A stretch of DNA of 64,000 nt from an uncultured Victivallales bacterium. GTDB taxonomy: Bacteria > Verrucomicrobiota > Lentisphaeria > Victivallales > UBA1829. Position numbers and translations under genes: made by a program. Shown in pieces: positions 41,050-49,603 of this stretch; positions within the stretch are counted from its first letter, which is position 1; each line of letters starts with the position of its first letter. The stretch is taken from assembly GCA_934661375.1 (NCBI GenBank), contig CAKUJH010000001.1, positions 1 to 64,000 of the forward strand. Direction: 5' to 3'. The notes beneath the pieces were generated by a model. It had not been told where the DNA came from, did not search any database, and saw nothing but the letters and a program-made list of their open reading frames with translations.

Positions 41050-42342
41050 TTATCCTTTCCTGCGGATGAGCGCACTGCTGCCATGGGCATCCAGCCATTC
41101 CAGTTCAGAGAACCGGGCAATGGCGTCCGTTTCCTTTTCCAGCGCGGACTGTGTATACTGGATCAGACTGCTGCGGCGCAGGAAATCCATCACGGAAAGC
41201 CCGTGGAAGAAACGCGCCGTTCCTCCGGTCGGCAGCACATGACTGGGTCCGGCAGTGAAATCCCCGGCAGGTTCCGGAGTCCATTGTCCCAGGAAAATTG
41301 CCCCGGCTGCCTTGACGTCCTTCGCCCGTTTTTCCGCATCGCGGATCATCAGTTCCAGATGCTCCGGAGCATACTTGCCGGCTATCTCGATGGCTTCGTC
41401 CATGGAACGCGCCACAATCATATACACGCCGTGTTCCAGAACCCGTTCAACGGTTTCCTGCCGTTTGAGAAGTTTCTTCTGACGCTCAATCGCCTGCATG
41501 ACTTTTTCCGGCAGAGACGGATCATCCGTCACCAGCACAGCCTGTTCCAGACCGCTGCCGTGTTCCGCCTGCGCCAGCATATCCGCCGCGGCAAATTCCG
41601 GATCGGCGGAAGAATCCGCCACCACCATGACTTCCGACGGACCCGCCACCATGTCAATGGCAACTTTCCCGTACACAAATTTCTTGGCGGCTGCGACATA
41701 CGCATTTCCGGGCCCGACAATCTTATCGACTTTCGGAATGGATTCCGTTCCGTAAGCCAGAGCCGCAATGGCGTACGCTCCGCCCATACGGTAGACTTCC
41801 TTCACGCCCGCAGCCTTCAGGGCATACAGCGTGGCGGCATGCATGGAGCCGTCTTTTTTCGGAGGTGTCGCCGCCACAATTTCCTTCACGCCCGCAGCCG
41901 CGGCTATGCCCGCCGTATGCAGAACGGTCGACACCAGCGGAGCTGTCCCGCCGGGAATGTAGCAGCCGATCCGTTCCATCGGAGTGAACTGTTCCCCCAG
42001 CACCACACCCTCACGCGGCACATACGACCACGCTTTCGGCATCTGATGACGGGCAAAATCCTGAATATGTTCCAGTGCCAGACGGATCGCCGCTTTGGAG
42101 TCGGCGTCAAGGGCTTTTTCCGCGGCTTCAAATTCTGCTTCCGTGACCCGCAACTGCGCCGGAGTCAGTTCCTGCCGGTCGAACTTCTTCAGAAATCCGC
42201 AGACCGCCTGATCGCCGCCCCTGCGCACTTCATCCACAATGACCGATACCGCCTCTTCGATTTCTTTCGGACAATCCGGACGGTTATATAAATCCTTCAA
42301 CAGCCCGGCACTGCCGGGTTCTGAACAGAAAATCGTCTTCAT
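41050..42342 (-). CDS. hisD: histidinol dehydrogenase
   Basis: 430-aa NAD enzyme for the last two steps of histidine synthesis. Core motifs: GCYIPGGTAPLVSTVLHTAG, IVGPGNAYVAAAKKFVYG, DMVAGPSEVMVVAD, AQAEHGSGLEQAVLV and APEHLELMIRD. Family length. GGAG ten bases before the ATG at 42340-42342. Followed by hisC. Confidence 0.95.
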   Translation of the reverse strand: MKTIFCSEPGSAGLLKDLYNRPDCPKEIEEAVSVIVDEVRRGGDQAVCGFLKKFDRQELTPAQLRVTEAEFEAAEKALDADSKAAIRLALEHIQDFARHQMPKAWSYVPREGVVLGEQFTPMERIGCYIPGGTAPLVSTVLHTAGIAAAAGVKEIVAATPPKKDGSMHAATLYALKAAGVKEVYRMGGAYAIAALAYGTESIPKVDKIVGPGNAYVAAAKKFVYGKVAIDMVAGPSEVMVVADSSADPEFAAADMLAQAEHGSGLEQAVLVTDDPSLPEKVMQAIERQKKLLKRQETVERVLEHGVYMIVARSMDEAIEIAGKYAPEHLELMIRDAEKRAKDVKAAGAIFLGQWTPEPAGDFTAGPSHVLPTGGTARFFHGLSVMDFLRRSSLIQYTQSALEKETDAIARFSELEWLDAHGSSALIRRKG

Positions 42343-42450
42343 TTTTCTTTCACTCCAGATATTGACACGGCTTATAAACGCTCCGCCGGTCGGTTTTATT
42401 GTGTATTCTTGTCAACAATATAGCACATCTTCCGGAAAAATCCAGTGCTT

Positions 42451-43545
42451 TCAGCGCAGTTTCAGAGTTGCCAGCCCCACCAGTGCGCAGATTCCGGCAA
42501 TAATCCAGAAACGCACCACAATCTGCATCTCCGGCCAGCCTTTTTTCTCAAAATGATGGTGAATCGGCGAACAGAGAAAAATCCGTCTGCCGAAGAATTT
42601 CAGACTCAGAATCTGAAGCAGCACCGATCCCGCTTCCATCACAAACACCCAGCCGACCAGGATCAGCAGCAGTTCCTGTTTCACCAGCACGGCGATCAGA
42701 CCGATGCAGCCGCCCAGCGCCAGACTGCCCGTATCGCCCATGAACATCGACGCCGGATTGCAGTTGTACCACAGGAACCCGATGCACGCCCCGGCAATAC
42801 ATGCCGCCAGCACGCCGACTTCCCCCGCTCCTTCAATGTAATTGATGGAAAGGTAATCCGCAAACACTTTATGACCGGACATATAGGCAAACGCGGCATA
42901 GGTCAGCGTACAGAAAATCGTACAGCCCACCGCCAGACCGTCCTTGCCGTCTGTCAGGTTGACCGCATTCGACGCGCCTACCACCACCAATGTCTCGAAA
43001 ATCACCGCCACCGCCAGCGGCATGATCCAGACCGGTTTCTTCATCAGCGGCACACAGAGTTCCTGCAGATGCTCCCGGACTTCCGGAATGAAATAAAACA
43101 CCAGCAGCGCCAGCAGCGTAATCACCGTCTGCGCCGTGAACTTGGTGCGGATGGAAATCCCGTCCTTGCTTTTCAGCTTGACCTTGCGGTAATCATCCAC
43201 AAAACCCAGCAGCATGAACGCCAGCATCGCTCCCAGAAAAACCAGCACCAGCGTATTGGACAGGTTGCCCCACAACAGCATGGAAACAAAAATCGCACCC
43301 ATGATCAGCAGTCCGCCCATCGTCGGCGTCTTGTCCTTGATCGCCGCCACATTCTCCACATATTCCTTGTAACGGTTCGGCGAAACAAAATCTTTCAGCA
43401 GACGCACTGTCAGCGGACCCAGCACCAGCACCAGAACCAGCGCAGTCAGCGCAGCCGCTCCGGCACGGAAGGTAACGTAATCAATCAGACGCAGAGGCGT
43501 GGATTTGAAATTCTGAACACAGTTGACTATCAGGTAGTACAGCAT
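42451..43545 (-). CDS. mraY: phospho-N-acetylmuramoyl-pentapeptide transferase
   Basis: 364-aa ten-helix membrane enzyme that makes lipid I from UDP-MurNAc-pentapeptide and undecaprenyl phosphate. The catalytic and metal region has FVDDYRKV, NLTDGKDGLAVG, FMGDTGSLALGG and HHHFEKKGWPE. It lies outside a division cluster, unlike in many bacteria. A 30-codon reading frame ends one base before the ATG at 43543-43545. Confidence 0.95.
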   Translation of the reverse strand: MLYYLIVNCVQNFKSTPLRLIDYVTFRAGAAALTALVLVLVLGPLTVRLLKDFVSPNRYKEYVENVAAIKDKTPTMGGLLIMGAIFVSMLLWGNLSNTLVLVFLGAMLAFMLLGFVDDYRKVKLKSKDGISIRTKFTAQTVITLLALLVFYFIPEVREHLQELCVPLMKKPVWIMPLAVAVIFETLVVVGASNAVNLTDGKDGLAVGCTIFCTLTYAAFAYMSGHKVFADYLSINYIEGAGEVGVLAACIAGACIGFLWYNCNPASMFMGDTGSLALGGCIGLIAVLVKQELLLILVGWVFVMEAGSVLLQILSLKFFGRRIFLCSPIHHHFEKKGWPEMQIVVRFWIIAGICALVGLATLKLR

Positions 43546-43546
43546 T

Positions 43547-43639
43547 TCAGCAGACCTGCTTTCCCGGCTGCCGCCGCACTGTTCCGTTCATTGAATCCGG
43601 GGTCGATTTCCGCCTTTTTCCGATTGCTGAATTTTTCAT
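43547..43639 (-). CDS. 30-codon basic micro-ORF upstream of mraY
   Basis: ATG at 43637-43639, AAGGA nine bases upstream, stop TGA separated from the mraY ATG by one base. The peptide starts MKNSAIGKRRKSTPDS and is strongly basic (many Lys/Arg) with a C-terminal Cys. It may couple ribosomes into mraY or be a leader peptide. The position suggests regulation but no sequence feature proves translation. Confidence 0.45.
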   Translation of the reverse strand: MKNSAIGKRRKSTPDSMNGTVRRQPGKQVC

Positions 43640-43667
43640 CTTTTCCGTTCCTTGTGGTTAATCTTGG

Positions 43668-43691
43668 TTGTGGTAGGTCAAGATACCACAA
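43668..43691. promoter_or_regulatory. 24-bp palindrome in the mraY upstream region
   Basis: TTGTGGTA and TACCACAA perfect half-sites with an 8-nt spacer. A second, overlapping inverted repeat ATCTTG/CAAGAT (43661-43666 and 43679-43684) would be mutually exclusive with it. This could be an operator or an RNA switch. Confidence 0.5.
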
Positions 43692-43739
43692 CGGGACGGG
43701 AAATCAATCTGCAAAAACAAAAAAACGGCAAAAAAAGAT

Positions 43740-43768
43740 TTGACTTTTTCCGCCAAAGGCTGTAAGAT
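43740..43768 (+). promoter_or_regulatory. promoter of the small membrane protein gene
   Basis: TTGACT (43740-43745), 17 nt, TAAGAT (43763-43768), about 53 nt before the start. Confidence 0.5.
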
Positions 43769-43821
43769 AATCCGGAAGATGCCGTTACATATATTTCGCA
43801 CAGGAAACGGAGACGCCGGAA

Positions 43822-44283
43822 ATGGAAATTCCTTTTGAACTGAAAATATTCAGCTGGATTTATGAAGCCGGAAGCTGGGTGCTGCTCCTTCTGCTGGCAG
43901 GATGGTTTTTCTGCGCATGGAAACTGATGTGCCGCGCGCGCAAAGTCTTTTTTCTCTGGCTGCTGATCTTCCCGCTGGTATTGCAGCCGGTTCAGATTGC
44001 CGTCGTCTGGTGCGGCTGGCATTACCGGATGGAATTGCGGAACCGTTATGCCCGTTCGGATTCCGGTTGGACAGACCGTTTCACAGAACATCTGGTCGAC
44101 ATTGACAGAATGCCCCCGGCGATCCGGGCGGAATACGCGAAACATAATTATCATCCGCGTTTCCGTGATTTGAAGGCATTGGCGGCAGGAACCATTGTGT
44201 TTACGCCGCTGCTGTATCTGTTCGGCGGCATCGGCTGGCTGATTGCGGCAGCAGTCCGCAAAGGAAAAAACTGCCGCCAGTAA
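43822..44283 (+). CDS. small membrane protein of unknown function
   Basis: 153-aa protein with three hydrophobic segments: about 17-34, about 41-63 (broken by a Trp-Cys-Gly-Trp), and about 122-144. The central soluble part is charged. GGAAACGGAGACGCCGGAA before the ATG holds a GGAG site. It stands alone between mraY and the LacI gene. I recognise no family. Confidence 0.6.
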   Translation: MEIPFELKIFSWIYEAGSWVLLLLLAGWFFCAWKLMCRARKVFFLWLLIFPLVLQPVQIAVVWCGWHYRMELRNRYARSDSGWTDRFTEHLVDIDRMPPAIRAEYAKHNYHPRFRDLKALAAGTIVFTPLLYLFGGIGWLIAAAVRKGKNCRQ

Positions 44284-44312
44284 TTTTTTTTCATTTTTTT
44301 ATGTTTCACCCC

Positions 44313-44340
44313 TTGCAAAATTCATTTTTATGCGTATAAT
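44313..44340 (+). promoter_or_regulatory. promoter of the LacI-type regulator gene
   Basis: TTGCAA (44313-44318), 16 nt, TATAAT (44335-44340). The promoter is followed at once by a palindrome. Confidence 0.7.
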
Positions 44341-44350
44341 ATACCGTATA
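44340..44350. promoter_or_regulatory. candidate operator, TATAC-C-GTATA
   Basis: A perfect 11-nt palindrome placed over the expected transcription start. A second repeat CGTATA/TATACG (44333-44352) overlaps it. Autoregulation by the downstream LacI protein is the simplest reading. Confidence 0.5.
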
Positions 44351-44400
44351 CGAAAATTTCATAAGAAAAATTCATTACGGACAGGACAGACGGAAAAAAC

Positions 44401-45396
44401 ATGGCGGGAATGCTGAAAATCATAGCGGAAAAAGCGGGCTTGTCGCAGTCCACGGTTTCGCAGATTCTGAATCGGAAAGCCAATGATTTCAGTTCCGAGG
44501 AGACCCGGAAAAAGGTTTTCGCCATCGCCGGAGAACTCGGCTACAAGCAGAACTTCGGACACAAACTGCTCCGCGGAGATAAAACCTGCACGGTGGCGGT
44601 TCTGCTCGGTATGCACCGTATTTCTCTGGAAGAACACATCCAGTCCATCATCATCAAACTGCTGGACCTGCTCGAACTCAAGGGTTACAGCGCCTATCTG
44701 GTCACCTTGAGCGATACCGCCGAGAAAAATTTCCAGCAGGTTCATGACCTGGTCAACCGCGGGGTGGACTGCTTCATTGCGATCGGCGATCCGGTCGGTG
44801 AACAGCGGCTCGAAGCGGAAATCCGCAAATACGGAAAAACCGTTGTCGGTTACAGCACCTCGTTCTCCCGCAACATCCGGCAGGATTTTTCCGCCGCCGC
44901 TGCGGAAATCATCCGCTATTTTCTGTCGCACGGCAAAAACAATTTCCGCATATTCCTGGAGAATCCGCCGATCAGCGACCGCTGGACCGGACTGAAGCAG
45001 GTTTTCCCGGACCTGTCCGAAGAGGAATTGCAACGCAGATATTATGTCAGTCTGGGCAATCTGGGCGAACATGATGACATTGACACCTTTGCGCAGCTGG
45101 GGTATGAATGCACCCGGACTGCGCTTGAACAGGATTCGTCCATCAACGGCTTCATTTATCTTTCAGACTATTTCGCAGTGGGCGGACTCCGTTGTCTGGC
45201 GGAAAACGGACGCCGGGTCGGCACGGATGTACTGGTTGCCGGATTCAACAACATCCATGCAATCCGCACACATTATCTGCCGGTTATTTCGGTATCCCAT
45301 GCGCTGAACGAAATCGCCAATGCGCTGGTTGAGGAAATGGACAAGACCGGCGAACTGACGCATCCCATTTACCCGAAAGTCATTATAAGGAAATAA
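44401..45396 (+). CDS. LacI family transcriptional regulator
   Basis: 331-aa repressor. The N-terminal helix-turn-helix is KIIAEKAGLSQSTVSQILN (5-24), with the hinge SSEETRKKVFAIAGELGY. The sugar-binding fold follows, including FINGFIYLSDYFAVGGLRCL- and VLVAGFNNIHAI-type strands. It probably senses a sugar released by the downstream hydrolase and controls the unit 44401-49334. Pseudopilin follows 24 bp later. Confidence 0.9.
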   Translation: MAGMLKIIAEKAGLSQSTVSQILNRKANDFSSEETRKKVFAIAGELGYKQNFGHKLLRGDKTCTVAVLLGMHRISLEEHIQSIIIKLLDLLELKGYSAYLVTLSDTAEKNFQQVHDLVNRGVDCFIAIGDPVGEQRLEAEIRKYGKTVVGYSTSFSRNIRQDFSAAAAEIIRYFLSHGKNNFRIFLENPPISDRWTGLKQVFPDLSEEELQRRYYVSLGNLGEHDDIDTFAQLGYECTRTALEQDSSINGFIYLSDYFAVGGLRCLAENGRRVGTDVLVAGFNNIHAIRTHYLPVISVSHALNEIANALVEEMDKTGELTHPIYPKVIIRK

Positions 45397-45420
45397 AAAC
45401 CAACCAAATGAGGAGGAGTC

Positions 45421-46212
45421 ATGAAACATTATCCCGAAAAGATTTCAAAAAGAAAAGCATTCACACTTATCGAACTTCTCGTAGTCATTGCCATCATTGC
45501 CATTCTGGCGGGAATGCTGCTGCCGGCATTGAACAAGGCAAAAATGAAAGCACACGTCATTTCCTGCGCGGGTAATCTGAAACAAATCGGCACAATGGCA
45601 ACACTTTATGGAAACGATTTCAAGGACTATATTGTACCATCGACTCTGATGAGTACGCGGGAACGTTTTTCTTTGCCGGACGACAGTGATGTTTTCGGAA
45701 ACGGTCTCGGCATCAAAAGCACTTTTTTCATGGTGTTCAACGGTCTTGGCTACATTAAATTCTACAAAAAAGGAGGCCCGGACAGCGTAAGTTCCGCAGC
45801 AAAAACTTTTTTCTGTCCATCCATGAAAATCAAAAATATGTTTACTTCAATGTATTGGGGCTGCTCCAGTTACGCCGTCAGCTCGGCGGTTCTGCATAAA
45901 GCACCCTGGTATTTCGGCGAAGCGGCATCCAATCAATACTGGTTCCGGTTCGCAGATGTAAAATCCGCCAGTTCCAAGTGGTATATCGGAGATTGCGCGA
46001 GTACAACACAATACAATGACAGCGGGTATTTGATGGTTCCAAACAGCAATAAACCAGGTGACGGGACCAGCACTCCGCACGACTGGCATCGGGGTACGGT
46101 CAATATGCTGCACATCGGCGGCAATGTATCCGACTATCGTGCAGCTTATGCGTTCGGCAATAAACTGAAATATCTGACCAACACCAACACATACATCCGT
46201 TATGACCGCTGA
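45421..46212 (+). CDS. prepilin-type cleavage/methylation domain protein
   Basis: 263-aa type II/IV pseudopilin-like protein. The N-terminus [20 protein letters not shown] has the prepilin hydrophobic helix, but the residue before the cleavage site is Ala13 rather than the usual Gly. The C-terminal part contains the PVC-type motif H-x9-[15 protein letters not shown], with GG in place of DG. Such proteins are abundant in Lentisphaerota and Planctomycetota and may form surface pseudopili. AGGAGGAG precedes the ATG. Codon use looks more AT-rich than most neighbours. Confidence 0.88.
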   Translation: MKHYPEKISKRKAFTLIELLVVIAIIAILAGMLLPALNKAKMKAHVISCAGNLKQIGTMATLYGNDFKDYIVPSTLMSTRERFSLPDDSDVFGNGLGIKSTFFMVFNGLGYIKFYKKGGPDSVSSAAKTFFCPSMKIKNMFTSMYWGCSSYAVSSAVLHKAPWYFGEAASNQYWFRFADVKSASSKWYIGDCASTTQYNDSGYLMVPNSNKPGDGTSTPHDWHRGTVNMLHIGGNVSDYRAAYAFGNKLKYLTNTNTYIRYDR

Positions 46213-46229
46213 GTAAAGGAAAGTCCATC

Positions 46230-49200
46230 ATGAAAAAAAAGCTGTTCATATTCCTCGCCGGTCTGTCGTTGACTGCCGCGGCAGAGACATTTTTCCAATG
46301 GGATTTCAAGAATGGAGTTGAAAAGGAAAAACAATATTCCTTTGCATCATCCGGAAGCAGCAAACACAAAGGAACCGTGCAGTCTGCCTTCTGTCAGCAG
46401 AACACCGGAATCAAGGGCGGAGCAGCTCTGGTCTGCGGCACGGGAAAAAATCATCGGGTGTACTTTGGAAAACTCGCACTGCCGGCATCTGCCATAGAAA
46501 TTGACTTCAAACTGAATGCCCGGCCGGAGCGCAAAATGACGCTGTTCTCATATCAGGAAAACAGCTGGGGACGCGCCTGGTTCGGAATCTATATCACCAA
46601 AGATTCCCGGCTGGGAATGCTGTTCAATATCAACAACAAACAGCGGAAAAAACAATTCCGTCTGGAAACGGAACCTGTCAATCTTCAGCCTGGCATCTAT
46701 CAAAAACTTCGCGTAACCATGACAACCGGCGGCATGGCGCAGATCTATCTGGACGGCAAACTGCTCAAGGAAGACGCAAATGCCATGAGCTTTTCCGACT
46801 TCACTGAACCGCCCGGAGATATATACCATCCGTTTGCAACCCTCGGTTCTTCTTACTGGAACTGCAATATCGGGGAACCTTTTGACGGACTCATCGCGGG
46901 TTTGAAAATCACAGATTTACCGAATAACCCCACAATGGAAGAAAACACTCAGGATAATGAGGACTCAACTGCGCGGGCAGACGCCAATCTGCTGCTCAAG
47001 AAAACAGACACCCGTCCAGTAATCGACGGCAAATTCAATGATTCCTGCTGGAAAACAGCAGAATGGACTGCTCCCTTTCTTGTACTCGGGGCTATGAGTC
47101 AAACCTACAACGGATTATGGGTAACAGCCGATTCAAAATTTCAGAAGACTGCATCCAGTGCTGCAATGCTTTACACGGACGACACCCTTTACGCAGCAAT
47201 CCGCGCCCCGTATCCTGCGGGAATGACTCCGCGTGCAAAACAGAAAACCGGTGAAAGTATCTGGCTGGATGATTGTGTGGAATTCTTTCTGCAGCCAGAA
47301 GACAGCGATATCTATTACCAGCTCCTTGTCAATGCAAAAGGAGAATGGCAGGGAGTGAGACATTCTTCCAACGGGAAAAGCGAGGCATGGATGCCGGCAG
47401 ATGTAAAAATCGCGGCGTTCTGCTCTGCCAATGCATTTGATGTTGAGCTGGCTCTTCCTCTCGCAGCTCTGGGAAAAACTGCGCCGGCAAAGGGAAGCGT
47501 CTGGACCGGCAACTTCGCCCGGGAAGGCGCAACTTGCGGCGGACTCAGCAGCTGGGCGCCGGTCGGAACCAGATTTAATGCACCAGACCGTTTCGGCAAA
47601 TTTGTCTTCGGCAGCAGAAAAGACTATTTCTCAAACTTGGTTAAGCCTTTGGAAGCAGAGCTGAAAACACTTTCAAAACCGAATCGGACAGCTGAAAAAG
47701 CTCTGGCAAAATTCAAGCAGGAAGCTCGGACAAAAGGAGAATTACGCAATAACTGGACGTACCTTCACAACCGGATCGGAATGGTTACCAATATGGTAAT
47801 TCAGGCGGCAAACGGAGGAAAAACACATTTGGTATGGCAAGATGACATCTGGGCAAATTTCGAGCCGGACCGCAAAATTCCGTTTGGCACAAGGGAACTC
47901 AATGCTCTGAACTTGGAAGTTGCCAAAGGGGCACGCGCAATCACGGCTTTTTTCGTCACAAACCTCTCTGAACGCGCGCTGATGACAAACTTGTCCTTCA
48001 CAGCTGATAAAACAGCAAAGCCGCTTGAACCGTTAGTGCGTTTTCGCGAAATGGCATTCATCGAGCTTCATGGCGGAGTTATGATTCCTGACCCTGTTTT
48101 CGAATTGCCGCTCGGCAGTATGCTCCGTGTGGCGCCCGGCAATACGGGTGTCGTATGGCTGGATATCGATACTTCTAAACTGAAACCGGGAACCTATACG
48201 GGAACAGTCCGTCTCTATCCTTCGTTCAGCGGCTTTGAAACAAAAGAAATCAGGCTGAATCTTCGGGTCAGTCCGGTCGATATTTCAAATATGACTGCTC
48301 GCACCTGGACTTATGCCATCAGACATCCTTGGCATATACGCGCATTAAAGGATTATGGGTTCAACTGCGTGAACCCGATTCCGCACCATTATTACCCGGA
48401 ATATGATGCCAATGGAAAAGCGGTCTTCTCTCGACTTGAAGAAACAATTCAGGCTCTGAAAGACAACGGAATACAGCAGAAAGAAATATTCCTGCTTTTT
48501 TATCCGGAATTCTCTCTCTGGGCTTCAATTAAACTGGACGATGGAACATGGTGCCATTTCATGCAGCCAAAATGGAAAGCGGAGCTGGCAAAACGCCTGC
48601 GTCTTCTTCGCGACTGGCTTAAGGAACAAGGATTCGGGTATGAACAGTATGCATTCTATCCGACTGATGAACCGAACGGAGATCCGGAAAATCCCAAAGA
48701 CAAAGCTCATTTCGCCTTCGCAGGAGGAAAGTTCATCAAAAGTATTGATCCGGAGTTCCGTCTGTTCGCAAATCCCTACAAACTGAACGACGGACGTCAG
48801 CAGCAATATTTTGAACTTTTTGACATTCTGGAGCCATACTATCCGCAAATGAACCGGAAACTCATTGACGAATACCGGAACAGCGGACGTGAAATCTGGA
48901 CCTATTCCATTTTTGAAAAAAGCGTTCAGGCACAGCATTACCGCCATCTGTTCTGGGAAAATCTGGATGCAGGATTTCAAGGAACCGCGGCATTCTACGA
49001 CCTTTTCGCCACAAGCGGCGACGCGTTCAATTCTTATGATTCCGAATCCGGCGGCAAAGTGGTTGCAGACTATGCGGCGGTCTACCGTAATGATCGACGG
49101 CAGCAGCTGACTCCATCCCGCCGCCTGGAAGCATGGTATCTGGGCTCAGTCGATTTCAAACTGGCAAAACTCTGCCAGGGCCGCATTGCCGAACTGCGCA

Positions 49201-49334
49201 AAAAAGGACAGAACGTTCAAGCGGAAGAGCGGGAATTGAAAGAAATCATCCATGAAGGATTCCGGGCTGGCGGCAATATGAACGCAGCAAGCACCCGGCT
49301 GCTGCGGCTGGCAGAAAAACTGTTGGGGTATTGA
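46230..49334 (+). CDS. secreted multidomain glycan-active protein (LamG-like, CBM9-like, TIM-barrel)
   Basis: 1034-aa secreted protein with a signal peptide (about 1-18). Regions: residues about 20-230, jelly-roll (LamG-like); about 250-465, CBM9-like module (RPVIDGKFNDSCWKTAEW, IWLDDCVEFFLQPEDSD, FDVELALPLAALG); about 600-690, beta-sandwich; about 700-1034, a TIM-barrel-like hydrolase domain with YPTDEPNGDPENP, where the Glu in TDEP is a candidate acid. The design fits polysaccharide breakdown, but no GH family can be assigned safely; it resembles proteins with C-terminal DUF4091-type domains. AAAGGAAAG precedes the ATG. Visibly AT-richer than its surroundings. Confidence 0.78.
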   Translation: MKKKLFIFLAGLSLTAAAETFFQWDFKNGVEKEKQYSFASSGSSKHKGTVQSAFCQQNTGIKGGAALVCGTGKNHRVYFGKLALPASAIEIDFKLNARPERKMTLFSYQENSWGRAWFGIYITKDSRLGMLFNINNKQRKKQFRLETEPVNLQPGIYQKLRVTMTTGGMAQIYLDGKLLKEDANAMSFSDFTEPPGDIYHPFATLGSSYWNCNIGEPFDGLIAGLKITDLPNNPTMEENTQDNEDSTARADANLLLKKTDTRPVIDGKFNDSCWKTAEWTAPFLVLGAMSQTYNGLWVTADSKFQKTASSAAMLYTDDTLYAAIRAPYPAGMTPRAKQKTGESIWLDDCVEFFLQPEDSDIYYQLLVNAKGEWQGVRHSSNGKSEAWMPADVKIAAFCSANAFDVELALPLAALGKTAPAKGSVWTGNFAREGATCGGLSSWAPVGTRFNAPDRFGKFVFGSRKDYFSNLVKPLEAELKTLSKPNRTAEKALAKFKQEARTKGELRNNWTYLHNRIGMVTNMVIQAANGGKTHLVWQDDIWANFEPDRKIPFGTRELNALNLEVAKGARAITAFFVTNLSERALMTNLSFTADKTAKPLEPLVRFREMAFIELHGGVMIPDPVFELPLGSMLRVAPGNTGVVWLDIDTSKLKPGTYTGTVRLYPSFSGFETKEIRLNLRVSPVDISNMTARTWTYAIRHPWHIRALKDYGFNCVNPIPHHYYPEYDANGKAVFSRLEETIQALKDNGIQQKEIFLLFYPEFSLWASIKLDDGTWCHFMQPKWKAELAKRLRLLRDWLKEQGFGYEQYAFYPTDEPNGDPENPKDKAHFAFAGGKFIKSIDPEFRLFANPYKLNDGRQQQYFELFDILEPYYPQMNRKLIDEYRNSGREIWTYSIFEKSVQAQHYRHLFWENLDAGFQGTAAFYDLFATSGDAFNSYDSESGGKVVADYAAVYRNDRRQQLTPSRRLEAWYLGSVDFKLAKLCQGRIAELRKKGQNVQAEERELKEIIHEGFRAGGNMNAASTRLLRLAEKLLGY

Positions 49335-49356
49335 ATAGGACTCTTTCAAAATACAA

Positions 49357-49395
49357 AGCCGTTTCCGGAATTCCGAAAACGGCTTTTTTCCGTAT
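49357..49395 (+). terminator. terminator of the LacI/pseudopilin/hydrolase unit
   Basis: AGCCGTTTccGG and CCgAAAACGGCT form a stem of at least 9 bp (49357-49384) followed by TTTTTT. It lies 20 bp after the stop. Confidence 0.92.
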
Positions 49396-49411
49396 TTTTT
49401 CTGAAAAAGAT

Positions 49412-49439
49412 TTGCAAATTGCGGAAATGGCAGTATCTT
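49412..49439 (+). promoter_or_regulatory. rpsB-tsf promoter
   Basis: TTGCAA (49412-49417), 16 nt, TATCTT (49434-49439), leaving a leader of about 160 nt. Confidence 0.6.
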
Positions 49440-49465
49440 AATGGCTTAACTTGTGTTCGTACATG

Positions 49466-49567
49466 GATTCCGCCGGGCGGAATCGACCTCCATCAACCAA
49501 CAGCGAAGGCATGTATCACACTTAACAGCAAGGGCGGCTTGCCGGACAGAACAAGGTCAAAGTCCGG
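49466..49567 (+). promoter_or_regulatory. structured leader of rpsB (two hairpins)
   Basis: Hairpin 1 is a perfect 8-bp stem GATTCCGC/GCGGAATC (49466-49484). Hairpin 2 is CCGGAC/GTCCGG (49542-49567). The leader is untranslated as far as I can see. S2 commonly represses its own mRNA, so this is the likely site. Confidence 0.5.
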
Positions 49568-49603
49568 GTAAAAGCACCGAAAAAAAGAAAGGCGGCCTCA
49601 AAA

